A stretch of DNA of 64,000 bases, taken from positions 248,001-312,000 of the forward strand of contig NZ_CP031013.1 of NCBI RefSeq assembly GCF_003711205.1, in the 5' to 3' direction. Shown in pieces: positions 32,091-42,656 of this stretch (its first letter is position 1; each line of letters begins with the position of its first letter). The translations under genes were made by a program, and so were the position numbers. The DNA comes from Polaromonas sp. SP1. GTDB taxonomy: Bacteria; Pseudomonadota; Gammaproteobacteria; Burkholderiales; Burkholderiaceae_C. The notes under the pieces were generated by a model that was not told the origin of the DNA, searched no databases, and saw only the letters and a program-made list of their open reading frames with translations.

Positions 32091-32152
32091 TCAAAATGGC
32101 CTCCAGCCCAATCACCGCCTTGGCAAGCAGCTATCTATTTCATAGCAAAAAG
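32091..32152. repeat. Family A repeat between permease and LysR genes
   Basis: TCAAAATGGCCTCCAGCCCAATC...TTGGCAAGCAGCTATC followed by TTTCATAGCAAAAAG. Same layout as the other copies, inverse orientation relative to 30304. Fills most of the 123-nt gap. Confidence 0.65.
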
Positions 32153-32169
32153 AGTTTCACCATCAGCCC

Positions 32170-33138
32170 ATGAGCGATCCCCGAAACGCCGTACGCCCCA
32201 CCGGCGTGACCATTCGCCAGCTGCGCGCCTTTGTGGCCGTGGCCCAGGACGAAAGCGTCACGCGCGCGGCCCAGCGCCTGCACATCACGCCCTCGGCGCT
32301 GTCCATGCTGATCAGCACGCTGGAAGGCGAGCTCGCCGTGCGCTTGTTCGAACGCACAACGCGGCGCATCTCGCTGACCGACGCCGGGCTCGAGCTGCTG
32401 CCTTCCATCCGCAAAGTCTTTGACAACCTCGACCAGGCGTTTGACGGCCTGCGCCAGTTGTCAGACCGCCGCAGCGGCCGCTTTGCCGTCGCCACCTCGC
32501 CCCTGCTGGCGGCCACCTTGCTGCCGCCGCTGCTGGCCGGCTTCAGGGCGCGCTTTCCGAGCATTCGCGTCGACCTGTTTGACTTGCCGGTCGACGAGAT
32601 CGCCCAGGCGGTGCGCAGCGGCCAGGCGGATTTCGGCGTGTGCACGGCCGACACCGACATTCCCGACCTCGTCGCCACCACGCTGTACCAGGACCGCCTG
32701 ATGCTGGCCTGCCAGGGCAGCCACCCGCTGGCCGGGCGGCGCGAAGTGCGCTGGGCAGAACTCGTCGGCGAACCGCTGGCGGTGCTGCGCCACGGCAGCG
32801 GCCTGCGCACGCTGGTCGAAAAAGGTTTCGCCGATATGGGCGAGCCGTTACAGCCTGCTTTTGAGGTGGCGCATGTCACCACCGCTGTGGGCCTGGTCGA
32901 GGCCGGGTTGGCGCTATCCATCCTGCCGTCATATGCGCTGTCGAGTGCGCGCTCGCCTGGGGTGGTGGCTGTGCCGCTGACGGCGCCGGTGATGGAGCGC
33001 AACATCGTCGCGCTCACTGACGGGCAGCGGCAACTGTCTGCGCCTTGTGAAGCGTTTCTGGCGCACTTCAAGAGTGAGGTGACGGTGCTGGCGGCTGTCA
33101 GCGTGGTTAAGAAGGTCAAGAGGAAGGCTGCGGGTTGA
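32170..33138 (+). CDS. LysR-family transcriptional regulator
   Basis: 322 aa. The N-terminal HTH is VTIRQLRAFVAVAQDESVTRAAQRLHITPSALSMLISTLEGEL (about residues 13-55); the effector domain follows from about 95 (GRFAVATSPLLAATLLPPLL). It follows the NMT1-type transporter on the same strand and could regulate it. The 3' end faces the repeat island at 33.2 kb. Confidence 0.9.
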   Translation: MSDPRNAVRPTGVTIRQLRAFVAVAQDESVTRAAQRLHITPSALSMLISTLEGELAVRLFERTTRRISLTDAGLELLPSIRKVFDNLDQAFDGLRQLSDRRSGRFAVATSPLLAATLLPPLLAGFRARFPSIRVDLFDLPVDEIAQAVRSGQADFGVCTADTDIPDLVATTLYQDRLMLACQGSHPLAGRREVRWAELVGEPLAVLRHGSGLRTLVEKGFADMGEPLQPAFEVAHVTTAVGLVEAGLALSILPSYALSSARSPGVVAVPLTAPVMERNIVALTDGQRQLSAPCEAFLAHFKSEVTVLAAVSVVKKVKRKAAG

Positions 33139-33220
33139 GGTGATGGGTGTGGCGGTATGGATGGCAACCGTTAGCCGCCCGTTCTTCATCCATCGTTCTT
33201 CATTCACCGTTCGTCTCCCA

Positions 33221-33410
33221 CCGTTCGGGCTGAGCCTGTGGAAGCCTCGCCCCCTCCCCGTTCGGGCTGAGGTATCGAAGCCTTTCCCCCTTCCGTTCGG
33301 GCTGAGCTTGTCGAAGACTTCCCTCCCCGTTCTCCGTTTCCCCTTCCCCGTTCGGGCTGAGGTATCGAAGCCTTGCCCCCTCCCGTTCGGGCTGAGCCTG
33401 TCGAAGCCTG
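33221..33410. repeat. Array of five family B repeats
   Basis: Five direct copies beginning at about 33221, 33258, 33293, 33346 and 33383, each a CCGTTCGGGCTGAG core followed by either CCTGTCGAAG-type or GTATCGAAG-type ends, separated by pyrimidine-rich spacers. The last two also form the outer arm of the large inverted repeat. Confidence 0.85.
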
Positions 33411-34095
33411 GTGGTGCTCCGGCGGGGTGCTTTTTGCTAAGTCCTGCTGGCCGGAGTTGCCGGCAACAAGTAACTTTCTTTTGCTTCGCCAAAAGAAAGT
33501 CACCAAAGAAAAGGCGACCCTGCTGGCTGCGTCCCTCCGCTTCGCTGCGGGCAACCTGCGGTGCTCGATTCAGGCGGGGTCTCGCTAAACTCGCCTGCGG
33601 CTCAAACAACGCGATCCCTGATCCGCCTGAATCTCCGCTCCTCGGCGCATCCAGAAGGGGGTGGGGACAGGATTACCAATACCGAAATCCCAACAGCCAA
33701 AGACAGACCCCGAATACCTGAAGAAACAAGGACTCGCAGCGGCGAGTCCTTGTTGTATTGGAGTTTGGTTTTTGTCTTTGGTCCCCGCTCCCGATTGCCC
33801 CTTGTAAATGCGCCGAGGAGCGCAGGACCAGACGGATCAGGGCAAAAACTTGTTTGAGCGAAGCGAGTTGTTTTTGACCCCGGCTGGGCCGAGCACCGCA
33901 GGTTGCCCGAAGCGAAGCGTAGGGACGCAGGAACCAGGGTCGCCTTTTCTTTGCTTACTTTCTTTTGGCGAAGCAAAAGAAAGTGAGTCGCCGCCGGGCG
34001 ACTCCCGGCCAGCAGCCTCAGCAGAGAGCACATCGCCGGTGCACCACCAGGCTTCGACAAGCTCAGCCCGAACGGGGAGGGGCAAGGCTTCGATA
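33363..34095. repeat. Large imperfect inverted repeat (about 730 nt), gene-free
   Basis: Outer arms TATCGAAGCCTTGCC (33363) and GGCAAGGCTTCGATA (34081-34095) pair perfectly. Moving inward, family B units, GCCTGGTGGTGC/GCACCACCAGGC, the mini-hairpins ACTTTCTTTTG/CAAAAGAAAGT (33473-33500 and 33957-33984), CTCAAACAA/TTGTTTGAG and CTCCTCGGCGCAT/ATGCGCCGAGGAG keep the symmetry. CCAAAGACA/TGTCTTTGG leads to a central perfect 13-bp stem (33725-33737 with 33742-33754). The whole 33139-34134 interval between two convergent genes has no credible coding sequence. Confidence 0.8.
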
Positions 34096-34147
34096 TGCCG
34101 TCAGGCGTACCCCTGTCCTGAGCCTGTCGAAGGGTCAGCCCGAACGG
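34050..34147. repeat. Family B repeats reaching into the hydrolase gene end
   Basis: Copies in the opposite orientation to those at 33221: GCTTCGACAAGCTCAGCCCG at about 34050, then a truncated AAGGCTTCGATATGCC unit, then GTCCTGAGCCTGTCGAAGGG followed by TCAGCCCGAACGG. The last one supplies the final residues Arg-Ser-Gly and the stop of the hydrolase gene. Confidence 0.8.
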
Positions 34148-35020
34148 TAATTGGGTCCAAACAACGCCCAAGTCGCCTGCGTCAAGGCAGCATCCGGATC
34201 CATCCAGTCCGTAATCACATCAAAGTGATTCCGCCCCGCCACATCCAGATAACTCACCTCACACCCCAACCGCCGGCAAGCCTCCGCGTACATCAAGGAC
34301 TGCCGCTTGAACTCATCCGTATCAATCCCGGCAACCGCAATGCACAACTTCACGCTGGCAAGAGGCAACGACTCCATCGGGCTAAGCGCCAAGGCTTCAG
34401 CCTCGTTGAGCCCCAGCCACTGGTTCGGCGTCGTCTGCTGCACAGGCGCCAGGTCAAACAGCCCGCTCACCAGCGCAGCACCTTTGACCACATCCGCCGG
34501 CAAACCCAGCCCAGCCTGCCAGCCCTGTGAAATCAACATGCCGCCCAGATGCCCACCCGCCGAGCTGCCGGCGACCACGATGCGGTTCACATCCACACCA
34601 TGCGCCGCACCGTTGCGGTACAGCCAGGCCACGCTGCGCCGGCATTGCGCAACGATCTCGGCCAGGCTGGCTTCGGGCGACAGGGTGTAGTTGACCACCG
34701 CCACCGCAATACCCCGCTGCGTGAAAGCCTTCGCCATAAAGGCCGAATCTTCGCGCCCCAGCGAACGCCAATAACCGCCGTGCACAAACACAAAAAGCGG
34801 TGCGTCCTTCTTGCCCGGTACGGGGAACAAGTCCAGCACCTCGTCGGCATGCTCACCGTAGCGCGCGCCCTTCACATGCGGCAGCGCATACATGGGGGTG
34901 GAGTGGTCGCGGTAGTCCCTGATGAACACCTCCGCGTCAGGCACCGTGCCGCGCGCGCTGTACTGGCGCGCCAGCTCGGCGGCGTCCATACGGCGCCAGT
35001 CTTCTCTCGTCGATAAAAAA

Positions 35021-35028
<8 letters not shown>
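34135..35028 (-). CDS. Alpha/beta hydrolase, kynurenine-formamidase-like (HGGxW type)
   Basis: 297 aa if read from the GTG at 35028, which overlaps the livF stop by 8 nt; an internal ATG at 34989 is possible. The oxyanion motif VFVHGGYWRSLG and the nucleophile elbow VAGSSAGGH are typical of arylformamidase/carboxylesterase-type hydrolases. Catalytic Asp is likely in AGIDTDEF and His in GRNHFDV. Last gene of the liv-type operon, so it probably opens a formamide, amide or ester bond in the imported substrate or in an intermediate. Its last codons and stop are provided by a family B repeat. Confidence 0.82.
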
Positions 35029-35730
<702 letters not shown>

Positions 35731-35734
<4 letters not shown>

Positions 35735-36486
35735 ACGGGCAGCACCTCGTCGCCCAGGTAAGCGGTGCGCACTTCTTCATTGGCGCGAATTTCTTCGGGT
35801 GTGCCGCTGGCGATGATGCGGCCGTACACCAGCACCGAGATGCGGTCGGCCAGCGCGAACACCGCGTCCATGTCATGCTCGACCAGCAGCATGGTGTAGC
35901 GGCCCTTGAGGCCTTGCAGCAGCTGCACCACCTTGCCGGACTCCTGGTGGCTCATGCCGGCCATGGGTTCGTCCAGCAGTAGTAAACGGGGTTGCGCGAC
36001 CAGCACCATGGCCAGCTCCAGCTGGCGGCGCTCGCCGTGGGCCAGCTCGGACACCGGCGTGCGCGCGCGGTGCGTGAGGCCGGCCTGCTCGATCGCCAGC
36101 AGGGCAGGCTCCACCAGCTCGGGCTGGCTCAGCATGGGTTTCCAGAAACCGAAGCTGTGGCCGCAATGCGCCTGCATGGCCAGCGCCACGTTTTCCAGCA
36201 CGCTGAACTCGGGGAAGACAGAGGTGATCTGGTAAGACCGCGCCAGGCCGCGCAATGCGCGCTGTGCCGGTTTGAGTGCGGTGATGTCGGCGCCGTCAAA
36301 GATGACGCTGCCGGTGTCGGGCGCGACCTCACCGCCCAGCTGGCCGATCAGCGTGGTCTTGCCTGCGCCGTTGGGGCCGATGATGGCGTGCAGCTCACCC
36401 GCGGCCAGCGAGAGCGAGACATGGTCGGTCGCCAGCAGGCCGCCGTAGCGTTTGACGAGTTGGTTGATCTGCAGGGTGCCGCTCAT
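35731..36486 (-). CDS. livG: ABC transporter ATP-binding protein LivG-type
   Basis: 251 aa. Walker A IGPNGAGKTTLIGQ, signature LAHGERRQLELAM, Walker B LLLLDEPMAGMSHQES and the LivG-type switch His in LLVEHDMDAVF. Second ATPase of the HAAT importer. Overlaps livM by 4 nt and livF by 4 nt. Confidence 0.9.
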
Positions 36487-37478
36487 GGCTGGCCCTCCAC
36501 ACTTTCGGGCAAAACCGCCACGCGCTTGCGTTCACGCCACGCATCCCAGTCCAGCAGGTAGCCATACACACCGCGCCGCGCCGTCAACACCACCAGCACG
36601 ATGAGCGGGCCGAGGATCATCATCCAGTGGTCTGTCAGTGCCTTGAGCAGCTCTTCGCTGATCAGCAGCACCAGCGCGCCGGCCAGCGGGCCAAACACCG
36701 TGCCCATGCCGCCCAGCACCACCATCACGATCAGTTCGCCGGACACCGTCCAGGCCAGGTAGGCCGGCGAGGCAAAGCCGGTGAGGTTGGCATACAGCAG
36801 GCCGGCCAGCCCGCACAGCATGCTCGACAACACATAGGCCGACAGCCGGTAGCGCAGCGTGTGAAAGCCCATGGCCTTCATGCGCCGCTCATTGACCCGG
36901 CAGCCGCGCAGCACCATGCCGAATCGCGCGGCCACCAGGCGGTGCGTGAAAAACAGCGCGGCCAGCACCAGCACCAGCGCCGTGTAATACAGCGTGACGG
37001 GCGATGCCAGCGTGAACAAGCCAAAGTCGCTGCGCGCCGAGATCGACAAACCATCGTCCCCGCCGTATTGCTTCAGGCTCACAAAGAGGTAATAAAACAT
37101 CTGCGCAAACGCCAGCGTGATCATGATGAAAGCAATGCCGGTCGTGCGCAATGAAATCACGCCCGTCAGCAAGCCGACGGCTCCGCACACAGCCAGCGTG
37201 ACACCCAGCTGCACCCATCCGTTGGTGACTTCATGCTGCGCAAGCAGGCCCACCGAATAAGCACCTAACCCCATATAAAGCGCATGGCCAAAGCTCACCA
37301 TGCCGCCATAACCGAGGATCAAATTCAGGCTGATGGCCGCCAGCGCAAACACCAGCACCCGCGCCATAAAGGTGAGCGCAAACGGCTCGCCCGCCCAACT
37401 GGCATACACCGGTACTACCAGCAGCAGTGCCACCACCAGGGCGGCAAAGCCCAGGGAAATCTTGTTGCGCATCATCAT
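36483..37478 (-). CDS. livM: ABC transporter permease LivM-type
   Basis: 331 aa, about nine or ten membrane helices. The BPD_transp_2/LivM signatures LNLILGYGGMVSFGHALYMGLGAY (about residues 52-75) and VSGELIVMVVLGGMGTVFGPLAGA (about 240-263) are present. One of two channel subunits; 4-nt overlaps on both sides. Confidence 0.9.
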   Translation of the reverse strand: MMMRNKISLGFAALVVALLLVVPVYASWAGEPFALTFMARVLVFALAAISLNLILGYGGMVSFGHALYMGLGAYSVGLLAQHEVTNGWVQLGVTLAVCGAVGLLTGVISLRTTGIAFIMITLAFAQMFYYLFVSLKQYGGDDGLSISARSDFGLFTLASPVTLYYTALVLVLAALFFTHRLVAARFGMVLRGCRVNERRMKAMGFHTLRYRLSAYVLSSMLCGLAGLLYANLTGFASPAYLAWTVSGELIVMVVLGGMGTVFGPLAGALVLLISEELLKALTDHWMMILGPLIVLVVLTARRGVYGYLLDWDAWRERKRVAVLPESVEGQP

Positions 37479-38395
37479 TGGTTCTTCACCGGGAAAAGGC
37501 CTTGCGGCTTGAGCGCCAGCACCGCGGCCATAAAGATGCAGATCAGCATCGAGGCCAGCGCCGGGCCGGCGGCTTGCGCGGTACTGCGATCCAGAAACTC
37601 CCGCAGGATCATGGGCAAAAAGGCGCGGCCTGCCGTGTCAATCACACCGACGATCAGCGCTGAATAAAACGCGCCGCGCACCGAGCCGATGCCGCCGATC
37701 ACGATGACGATCATGGCGGTGATCAGGATGGGCTCGCCCATACCGGGCTGCACCGACAAAATCGGCCCGCTCATGAGGCCTGCCACGCCGGCCAGTGCTG
37801 CACCGAGGGCAAAGATCGCGGCATTGAGCAGCTTGATGTTGACGCCCAGCGCCGCCACGATGGTCGGGTTGCTGGAGCCGGCGCGTATCAGCATGCCCAC
37901 GCGGGTCTTGTTGATCAGCAGGTAGCAGCCCAGCGCCACCAGCAGGCCCACCACGATGATGGCGAAGCGGTAGGCCGAGTAGGAAATGCCCAGCAGGTTG
38001 ATGGTGCCCGACAGCGCCTGCGGCACATTCATGTAATACGGCGACGCGCCCCACACGGTGCGCGCCAGCTCGTTGAAAAAGAGGATCAGGCCGAAAGTGG
38101 CCAGCACGTGGTCCAGGTGGTCGCGCGCATACAGCCGCGCGGCCACGATGCGCTCAATCGCAAAACCCAGCGCCGCGCTGCCGACGATGCCGACCAGCGC
38201 CGCGAGCAGAAAAGAGTCGGTGCGTGCATAGGCGGCCGCCGCAAAGTAGGCGCCCATCATGTAGAGGCTGCCGTGCGCGAGGTTGACAAAATTCATGATG
38301 CCGAAGACGAGCGTGAGCCCCGCCGACAGCATGAACAGCAGCACGCCCAGCTGCAGGCCGTTGAGCATCTGGATAAGAAACAGTGAAAGGCTCAT
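37475..38395 (-). CDS. livH: ABC transporter permease LivH-type
   Basis: 306 aa, about eight membrane helices. Signatures NGLQLGVLLFMLSAGLTLVFGIMNFVNLAHG at the N-terminus and TAMIVIVIGGIGSVRGAF later are those of LivH. Starts 87 nt after the receptor gene and overlaps livM by 4 nt. Confidence 0.9.
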   Translation of the reverse strand: MSLSLFLIQMLNGLQLGVLLFMLSAGLTLVFGIMNFVNLAHGSLYMMGAYFAAAAYARTDSFLLAALVGIVGSAALGFAIERIVAARLYARDHLDHVLATFGLILFFNELARTVWGASPYYMNVPQALSGTINLLGISYSAYRFAIIVVGLLVALGCYLLINKTRVGMLIRAGSSNPTIVAALGVNIKLLNAAIFALGAALAGVAGLMSGPILSVQPGMGEPILITAMIVIVIGGIGSVRGAFYSALIVGVIDTAGRAFLPMILREFLDRSTAQAAGPALASMLICIFMAAVLALKPQGLFPVKNQ

Positions 38396-38482
38396 GGAGA
38401 GGGGAAGTGGGAAGGGAGGTTCGAATGGATTTGAAAAGGGCCTGGACGGCGAAACCGGCCAGGCCCCTGGGCATTCAAGCCT

Positions 38483-39652
38483 TTACTTCATCGCGCATTC
38501 TTTGTAGTAGGCATCGGCATGGTCTTTCAGCACCACGCCCTTGTTCACGAAGGCCGCCTGGCCCGAAGCGTCCTTGGCCACGTCAACCCGGTAGAAGTTG
38601 CGGATCGGGAACTGGTTGGTGTTGAACTTGAAAGGCCCGGCCACCGACTTGAACTCGGCCGTTTTCAGCGCGGCGCGCAGTGCGTCCTTGTTGTCGGCCT
38701 TGCCGCCGGTCTTGGCCAGCGCGGCGTTGATCAGCATGGCGGCGTCGTAGCTCTGCGCCGCATACAGCGATGGCGAGCGGTTGTACTTCTTCTTGAAGTC
38801 TTCCACAAACTTCTTGTTTTGCGGGTTGTCGATATCAGGGCTGTAAGGCGAGCCTGTCACCACGCCCAGCGCGATGTCTTTCAGCGCCGGCAGGGTCGTG
38901 CCGTCCACCGTCGAGGTAGACAGCAGCGGCACCTTGCCCAGCAAACCGGCCTGCTGGTACTGCTTGACGAAGTTCACGCCCATGCCGCCTGGGTAGAAGA
39001 CGTAAATCGCGTCGGGCTTGGCGGCCTGCAACTGGGCAATTTCAGCGGAGTAGTCGGGCTGGTTGACCTGGGTGTAGACCTCGTCGAGCACCTGGCCCTT
39101 GAAGAAGCGTTTGAAGCCTGAGATCGCGTCCTTGCCGGCCTGGTAGTTGGGCGCGAGCAGGTAGACCTTCTTGTAGCCGGCATCGTTGGCGTACTGGCCC
39201 ATGGACTCGTGCAGCGAGTCGTTGTTCCAGGAGGTCGAGAAGAACATCGGGCTGCAGCCCTTGCCCGTCAGCGGCGTGGGGCCGGCGTTGGAGCCGACCA
39301 GCAGCACACCGGCGTCGGTGATGGGTTTGTGCACGGCCATCATCACGTTGGAGAAAGTCACGCCGGTGATGATGTTGACCTTGTCTTTTTCAATCAGCTT
39401 CTGCGCCATCTGCACGCCCAGGTCGGGCTTGAGCTGGTCGTCTTCCTTGATGACCTGCACCGTGGCGCCGCCGAGCTTGCCGCCCATGTGCTCCACGCCG
39501 AGCATGAAAGCGTCGTACTGGTCTTGCCCGAGTGCGCCTGCCGGGCCCGACAGGGTTCCCAGAAAGCCGATCTTGACCGCTTGCGCCTGGGCTGCAAGGC
39601 TGCACGCCGCCAGACCGAGCACCACCACCATGTTGTTCAACTTGAGTTTCAT
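38483..39652 (-). CDS. Branched-chain/aromatic-type ABC receptor (LivK-like)
   Basis: 389 aa. A cleavable signal ends near AAQAQA (residues 20-25). The body begins VKIGFLGTLSGPAGALGQDQYDAF, a Peripla_BP_6 domain. Relatives in this branch bind aromatic acids as often as amino acids. First gene of the transporter part, 165 nt after the dioxygenase gene and with its own candidate promoter. Confidence 0.88.
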   Translation of the reverse strand: MKLKLNNMVVVLGLAACSLAAQAQAVKIGFLGTLSGPAGALGQDQYDAFMLGVEHMGGKLGGATVQVIKEDDQLKPDLGVQMAQKLIEKDKVNIITGVTFSNVMMAVHKPITDAGVLLVGSNAGPTPLTGKGCSPMFFSTSWNNDSLHESMGQYANDAGYKKVYLLAPNYQAGKDAISGFKRFFKGQVLDEVYTQVNQPDYSAEIAQLQAAKPDAIYVFYPGGMGVNFVKQYQQAGLLGKVPLLSTSTVDGTTLPALKDIALGVVTGSPYSPDIDNPQNKKFVEDFKKKYNRSPSLYAAQSYDAAMLINAALAKTGGKADNKDALRAALKTAEFKSVAGPFKFNTNQFPIRNFYRVDVAKDASGQAAFVNKGVVLKDHADAYYKECAMK

Positions 39653-39761
39653 AAAAACCTTCCTTGCTAGTTAAATGCACTAAATGGACTCAATGGACCC
39701 GTCACCAAAAACCAGGACTCACACCGGATGCAAAATCAGGACGCATAATTCATGCCTAATT

Positions 39762-39789
39762 AGTTTAGATATAAACTTAATGACGTCAA
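39762..39789 (-). promoter_or_regulatory. Candidate promoter with overlapping palindrome before the receptor gene
   Basis: On the minus strand TTGACG (complement of 39784-39789) and TAAACT (complement of 39762-39767) are 16 bp apart. The -10 coincides with the inverted repeat AGTTTA-GATA-TAAACT (39762-39777), which could be an operator. The stretch is markedly AT-rich compared with its surroundings. TGACGTCA at 39781-39788 is a second palindrome. Confidence 0.45.
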
Positions 39790-39817
39790 TACCCCAAAAC
39801 CCGCGCCCATCCAGGCC

Positions 39818-40408
<591 letters not shown>

Positions 40409-41215
40409 TCACAACAGCACGGTGGCGGTCTGGTTGAGGATGCAGCGCACCACACTGTGCGCCGTCATCACCGAGGTGCGCGGGTTGTCCGGGTCGGGCC
40501 GGCCCACCAGGCGTGTGGCCATGCTGCCGCCTTCGCCCTCGGCTTCGATTTCGTGCACATTGCCTTCGGCGCCTGGGTCGGCCATCAGCTCGACCTGCGT
40601 GCGGTCAAAACCCAGTGTGGCCAGCGCCACGGTGGCGGCCACATTGGCATTGCGCGGGTACATCAGGGCCGCCTCGCGCGCCGAGCCGCGGAAAAACGTG
40701 GTGGCCGTTGTCAGTGACGCCAGGTCGACCTGTTGCTCGGCCGCACTGCCGGCCCAGGCCTGCGGCGGCTTGCGCGAGCGGTAGGTCACGCGGGCCAGGC
40801 CCGCCGTGCGCGCGGCGGCCAGCCAGTCAATGCCGCAAATCGCGCCGCTGGGCAGGATGAGGCGCCTGCCGGCGGCGCGGGCGGCCGCCACCAGCGATTG
40901 CTCACGCGCCGCTTCGGCCAGCGCGCCGACCGAGACCAGCAGCAAGTCAGTGCCGGCCTTGAATGTAGCAACGGCATGGTCGTCCACCGCCTGGTGGCCG
41001 GCGCATTCCACCACCAGCACCGGGCGGCGTGCGACCAGTTCCGCGTGGCTGTCTACCAGCAGGGATTCGACCTCCGGCGATTGCTCCAGCAAACGTGCGC
41101 GGTCACGCGCGAGGACGGCAACCACTTCTGCCTGCCCCGCGCCGTGGGTCAGCAGCAGGCGGTGAACCGCCCTGCCAATCGCGCCGTAGCCAATCAATGC
41201 AATTGCCTGTGTCAT
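40409..41215 (-). CDS. L-aspartate dehydrogenase family protein (NadX-like)
   Basis: 268 aa from ATG 41215. The Rossmann motif IALIGYGAIGRAVHRLL starts the protein; SGAICGIDWLAAARTAGLA and the RNANVAATVALATLGFDRTQVELMADPGAEGNVHEIEA region (with the catalytic His) are typical of aspartate dehydrogenase. Classical members make iminoaspartate from aspartate for NAD synthesis. Here, between a Mo-hydroxylase set and a ring-cleaving dioxygenase, it may deaminate an amino-acid intermediate of the pathway; alternatively both enzymes feed quinolinate. Confidence 0.82.
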   Translation of the reverse strand: MTQAIALIGYGAIGRAVHRLLLTHGAGQAEVVAVLARDRARLLEQSPEVESLLVDSHAELVARRPVLVVECAGHQAVDDHAVATFKAGTDLLLVSVGALAEAAREQSLVAAARAAGRRLILPSGAICGIDWLAAARTAGLARVTYRSRKPPQAWAGSAAEQQVDLASLTTATTFFRGSAREAALMYPRNANVAATVALATLGFDRTQVELMADPGAEGNVHEIEAEGEGGSMATRLVGRPDPDNPRTSVMTAHSVVRCILNQTATVLL

Positions 41216-41244
41216 GGGTGACCTCGTTCTTTTTCTTGCAAAGC

Positions 41245-41823
41245 TCAGCGGCTCAGCCACCAGGCCATCGCCGCCGCCAGCACCGCCGCAATCGCAATGC
41301 GCACGGTTCTGAGGGATATCTTTGCCGCTTTGGGTGAAGGCTCTGCAGTGGCCGGGGCAACTTCCGCGCCCGCCTCCACCGCCGGGGCGTTCAGCTGCGC
41401 CGCAAAGCGTTCAAAAAAGTCGGCACTCATTTTTTTGACGCTGGCATCAATCAGGCGCGAGCCGATCTGCGCCAGCCGCCCGCCCACATGGGCATCGGCA
41501 TTCCAGTCCAGCCGCGTGCCTTCACCTTCGGGTGTCAGCACCACACGCGCCTCGCCCTTGCCAAAACCGGCCACGCCGCCCTGCCCGGCAAACTTCAGCG
41601 TGCAGCTGGTGGGGGGTGTCACATCGGCCAGCGTGACGGTGCTGTTAAAGCGTGCCGACACCGGGCCGATCACGATCTTGACCGTGCATTTGTAGTCGTC
41701 ATCCCCCACCCGCTCAAAGGTTTCGCAGCCGGCGATGCACTGGCGCAAAACCGCCGGGTCCAGCAAGGCCTGCCAGACACGTTCGGCAGGATGGGGAAGT
41801 AATTGGGAGCCTTGGTAGTTCAT
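41245..41823 (-). CDS. CoxG-like SRPBCC protein with C-terminal membrane anchor
   Basis: 192 aa. Residues 1-145 form the CoxG/SRPBCC domain (NYQGSQLLPHPAERVWQALLDPAVLRQCIAGCE). An Ala-rich linker and a C-terminal hydrophobic helix (TVRIAIAAVLAAAMAWWL) tether it to the membrane. CoxG recruits CO dehydrogenase to the membrane in Oligotropha and is common near CoxLMS-type Mo hydroxylases. 4-nt overlap with the FAD subunit. Confidence 0.88.
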   Translation of the reverse strand: MNYQGSQLLPHPAERVWQALLDPAVLRQCIAGCETFERVGDDDYKCTVKIVIGPVSARFNSTVTLADVTPPTSCTLKFAGQGGVAGFGKGEARVVLTPEGEGTRLDWNADAHVGGRLAQIGSRLIDASVKKMSADFFERFAAQLNAPAVEAGAEVAPATAEPSPKAAKISLRTVRIAIAAVLAAAMAWWLSR

Positions 41824-42656
41824 GGGGTCACAGGTTGGGGCGCCGCGGCAGCGGCAGCCGTATCAATAAGATGCTGCACCGCGCGCCGCGTCAGCACGGC
41901 GGCCAGGTGGGCACGGTATTCAGCGGAGGCGTGGATGTCCCCCGAGGCGAGTTCCGGATCGACGGCCAGGCCTTCAAGCGCCTGCGGTGCAAAAGAACGG
42001 TTGAGCGCCAGCTCGGCCGCTTCCCAGCGCCAGATGCCCGAGCCCAGGCCGGTGACCGCGACACGCACACCTTCGGCAACACGGGCCACCGCCACGCCTG
42101 CCAGGGCAAAGCGCGAAGCCGGTTGTTCAAACTTGAGGTAATGCGCTTGCGTCACACGCGGAAAGCGCACACCGCAAACAATCTCGTCGGGTTCCAGCGC
42201 GGTGGTGAAGAGGCCGCCAAAAAAATCATCCGCCGCGATCTCGCGCCTGTCGGTGCAGACCGTGCCGTTCAGCGCCATCACGCCGGCGGGCCAGCAGGCG
42301 GCCGGATCAGCGTTGGAGATGGAACCGCCCAGCGTGCCGCGGTTGCGCACCTGCTGGTCGCCGATGCCGTGGGCCAGACCCGCCAGCATGGGCGCGATGC
42401 GGCGCACCAGCAGTGAAGCCGCCACGCTGGCGTGCGTGCACATGGCGCCTATCCAGAGCCCGCCCTTTTCTTCGCGCAAATCCGTCAATTCAGGCAAGCC
42501 CTGCAGATCAATCAGCAGCGTGGGCGCGGCAAAGCGCAGTTTCATCGCGGCCAGCAGGCTTTGCCCGCCCGCCAGCAGCTTGGCTTCGGGGTCCTCACGC
42601 AGCCAGCCAATGGCTTCGGCCACATTGCGCGGGCGGCGGTAGTCAAACGAGTTCAC
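41820..42656 (-). CDS. Mo-hydroxylase FAD subunit (CoxM-like)
   Basis: 278 aa from the GTG at 42656 (NSFDYRRPRNVAEAIGWL). The GTG start overlaps the small-subunit stop as GTGA, which decides it. FAD-binding motifs LLAGGQSLLAAMK (about residues 32-44) and NRGTLGGSISNADPAA (about 104-119) are intact. Passes electrons from the Fe-S subunit to an acceptor. Confidence 0.9.
   Translation of the reverse strand: MNSFDYRRPRNVAEAIGWLREDPEAKLLAGGQSLLAAMKLRFAAPTLLIDLQGLPELTDLREEKGGLWIGAMCTHASVAASLLVRRIAPMLAGLAHGIGDQQVRNRGTLGGSISNADPAACWPAGVMALNGTVCTDRREIAADDFFGGLFTTALEPDEIVCGVRFPRVTQAHYLKFEQPASRFALAGVAVARVAEGVRVAVTGLGSGIWRWEAAELALNRSFAPQALEGLAVDPELASGDIHASAEYRAHLAAVLTRRAVQHLIDTAAAAAAPQPVTP

Noticed and set aside
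33139..34134. Short proteins in the repeat island
   Set aside because: Open frames there are translations of family B and other repeats in several frames, with no conserved domains and no ribosome-binding sites.
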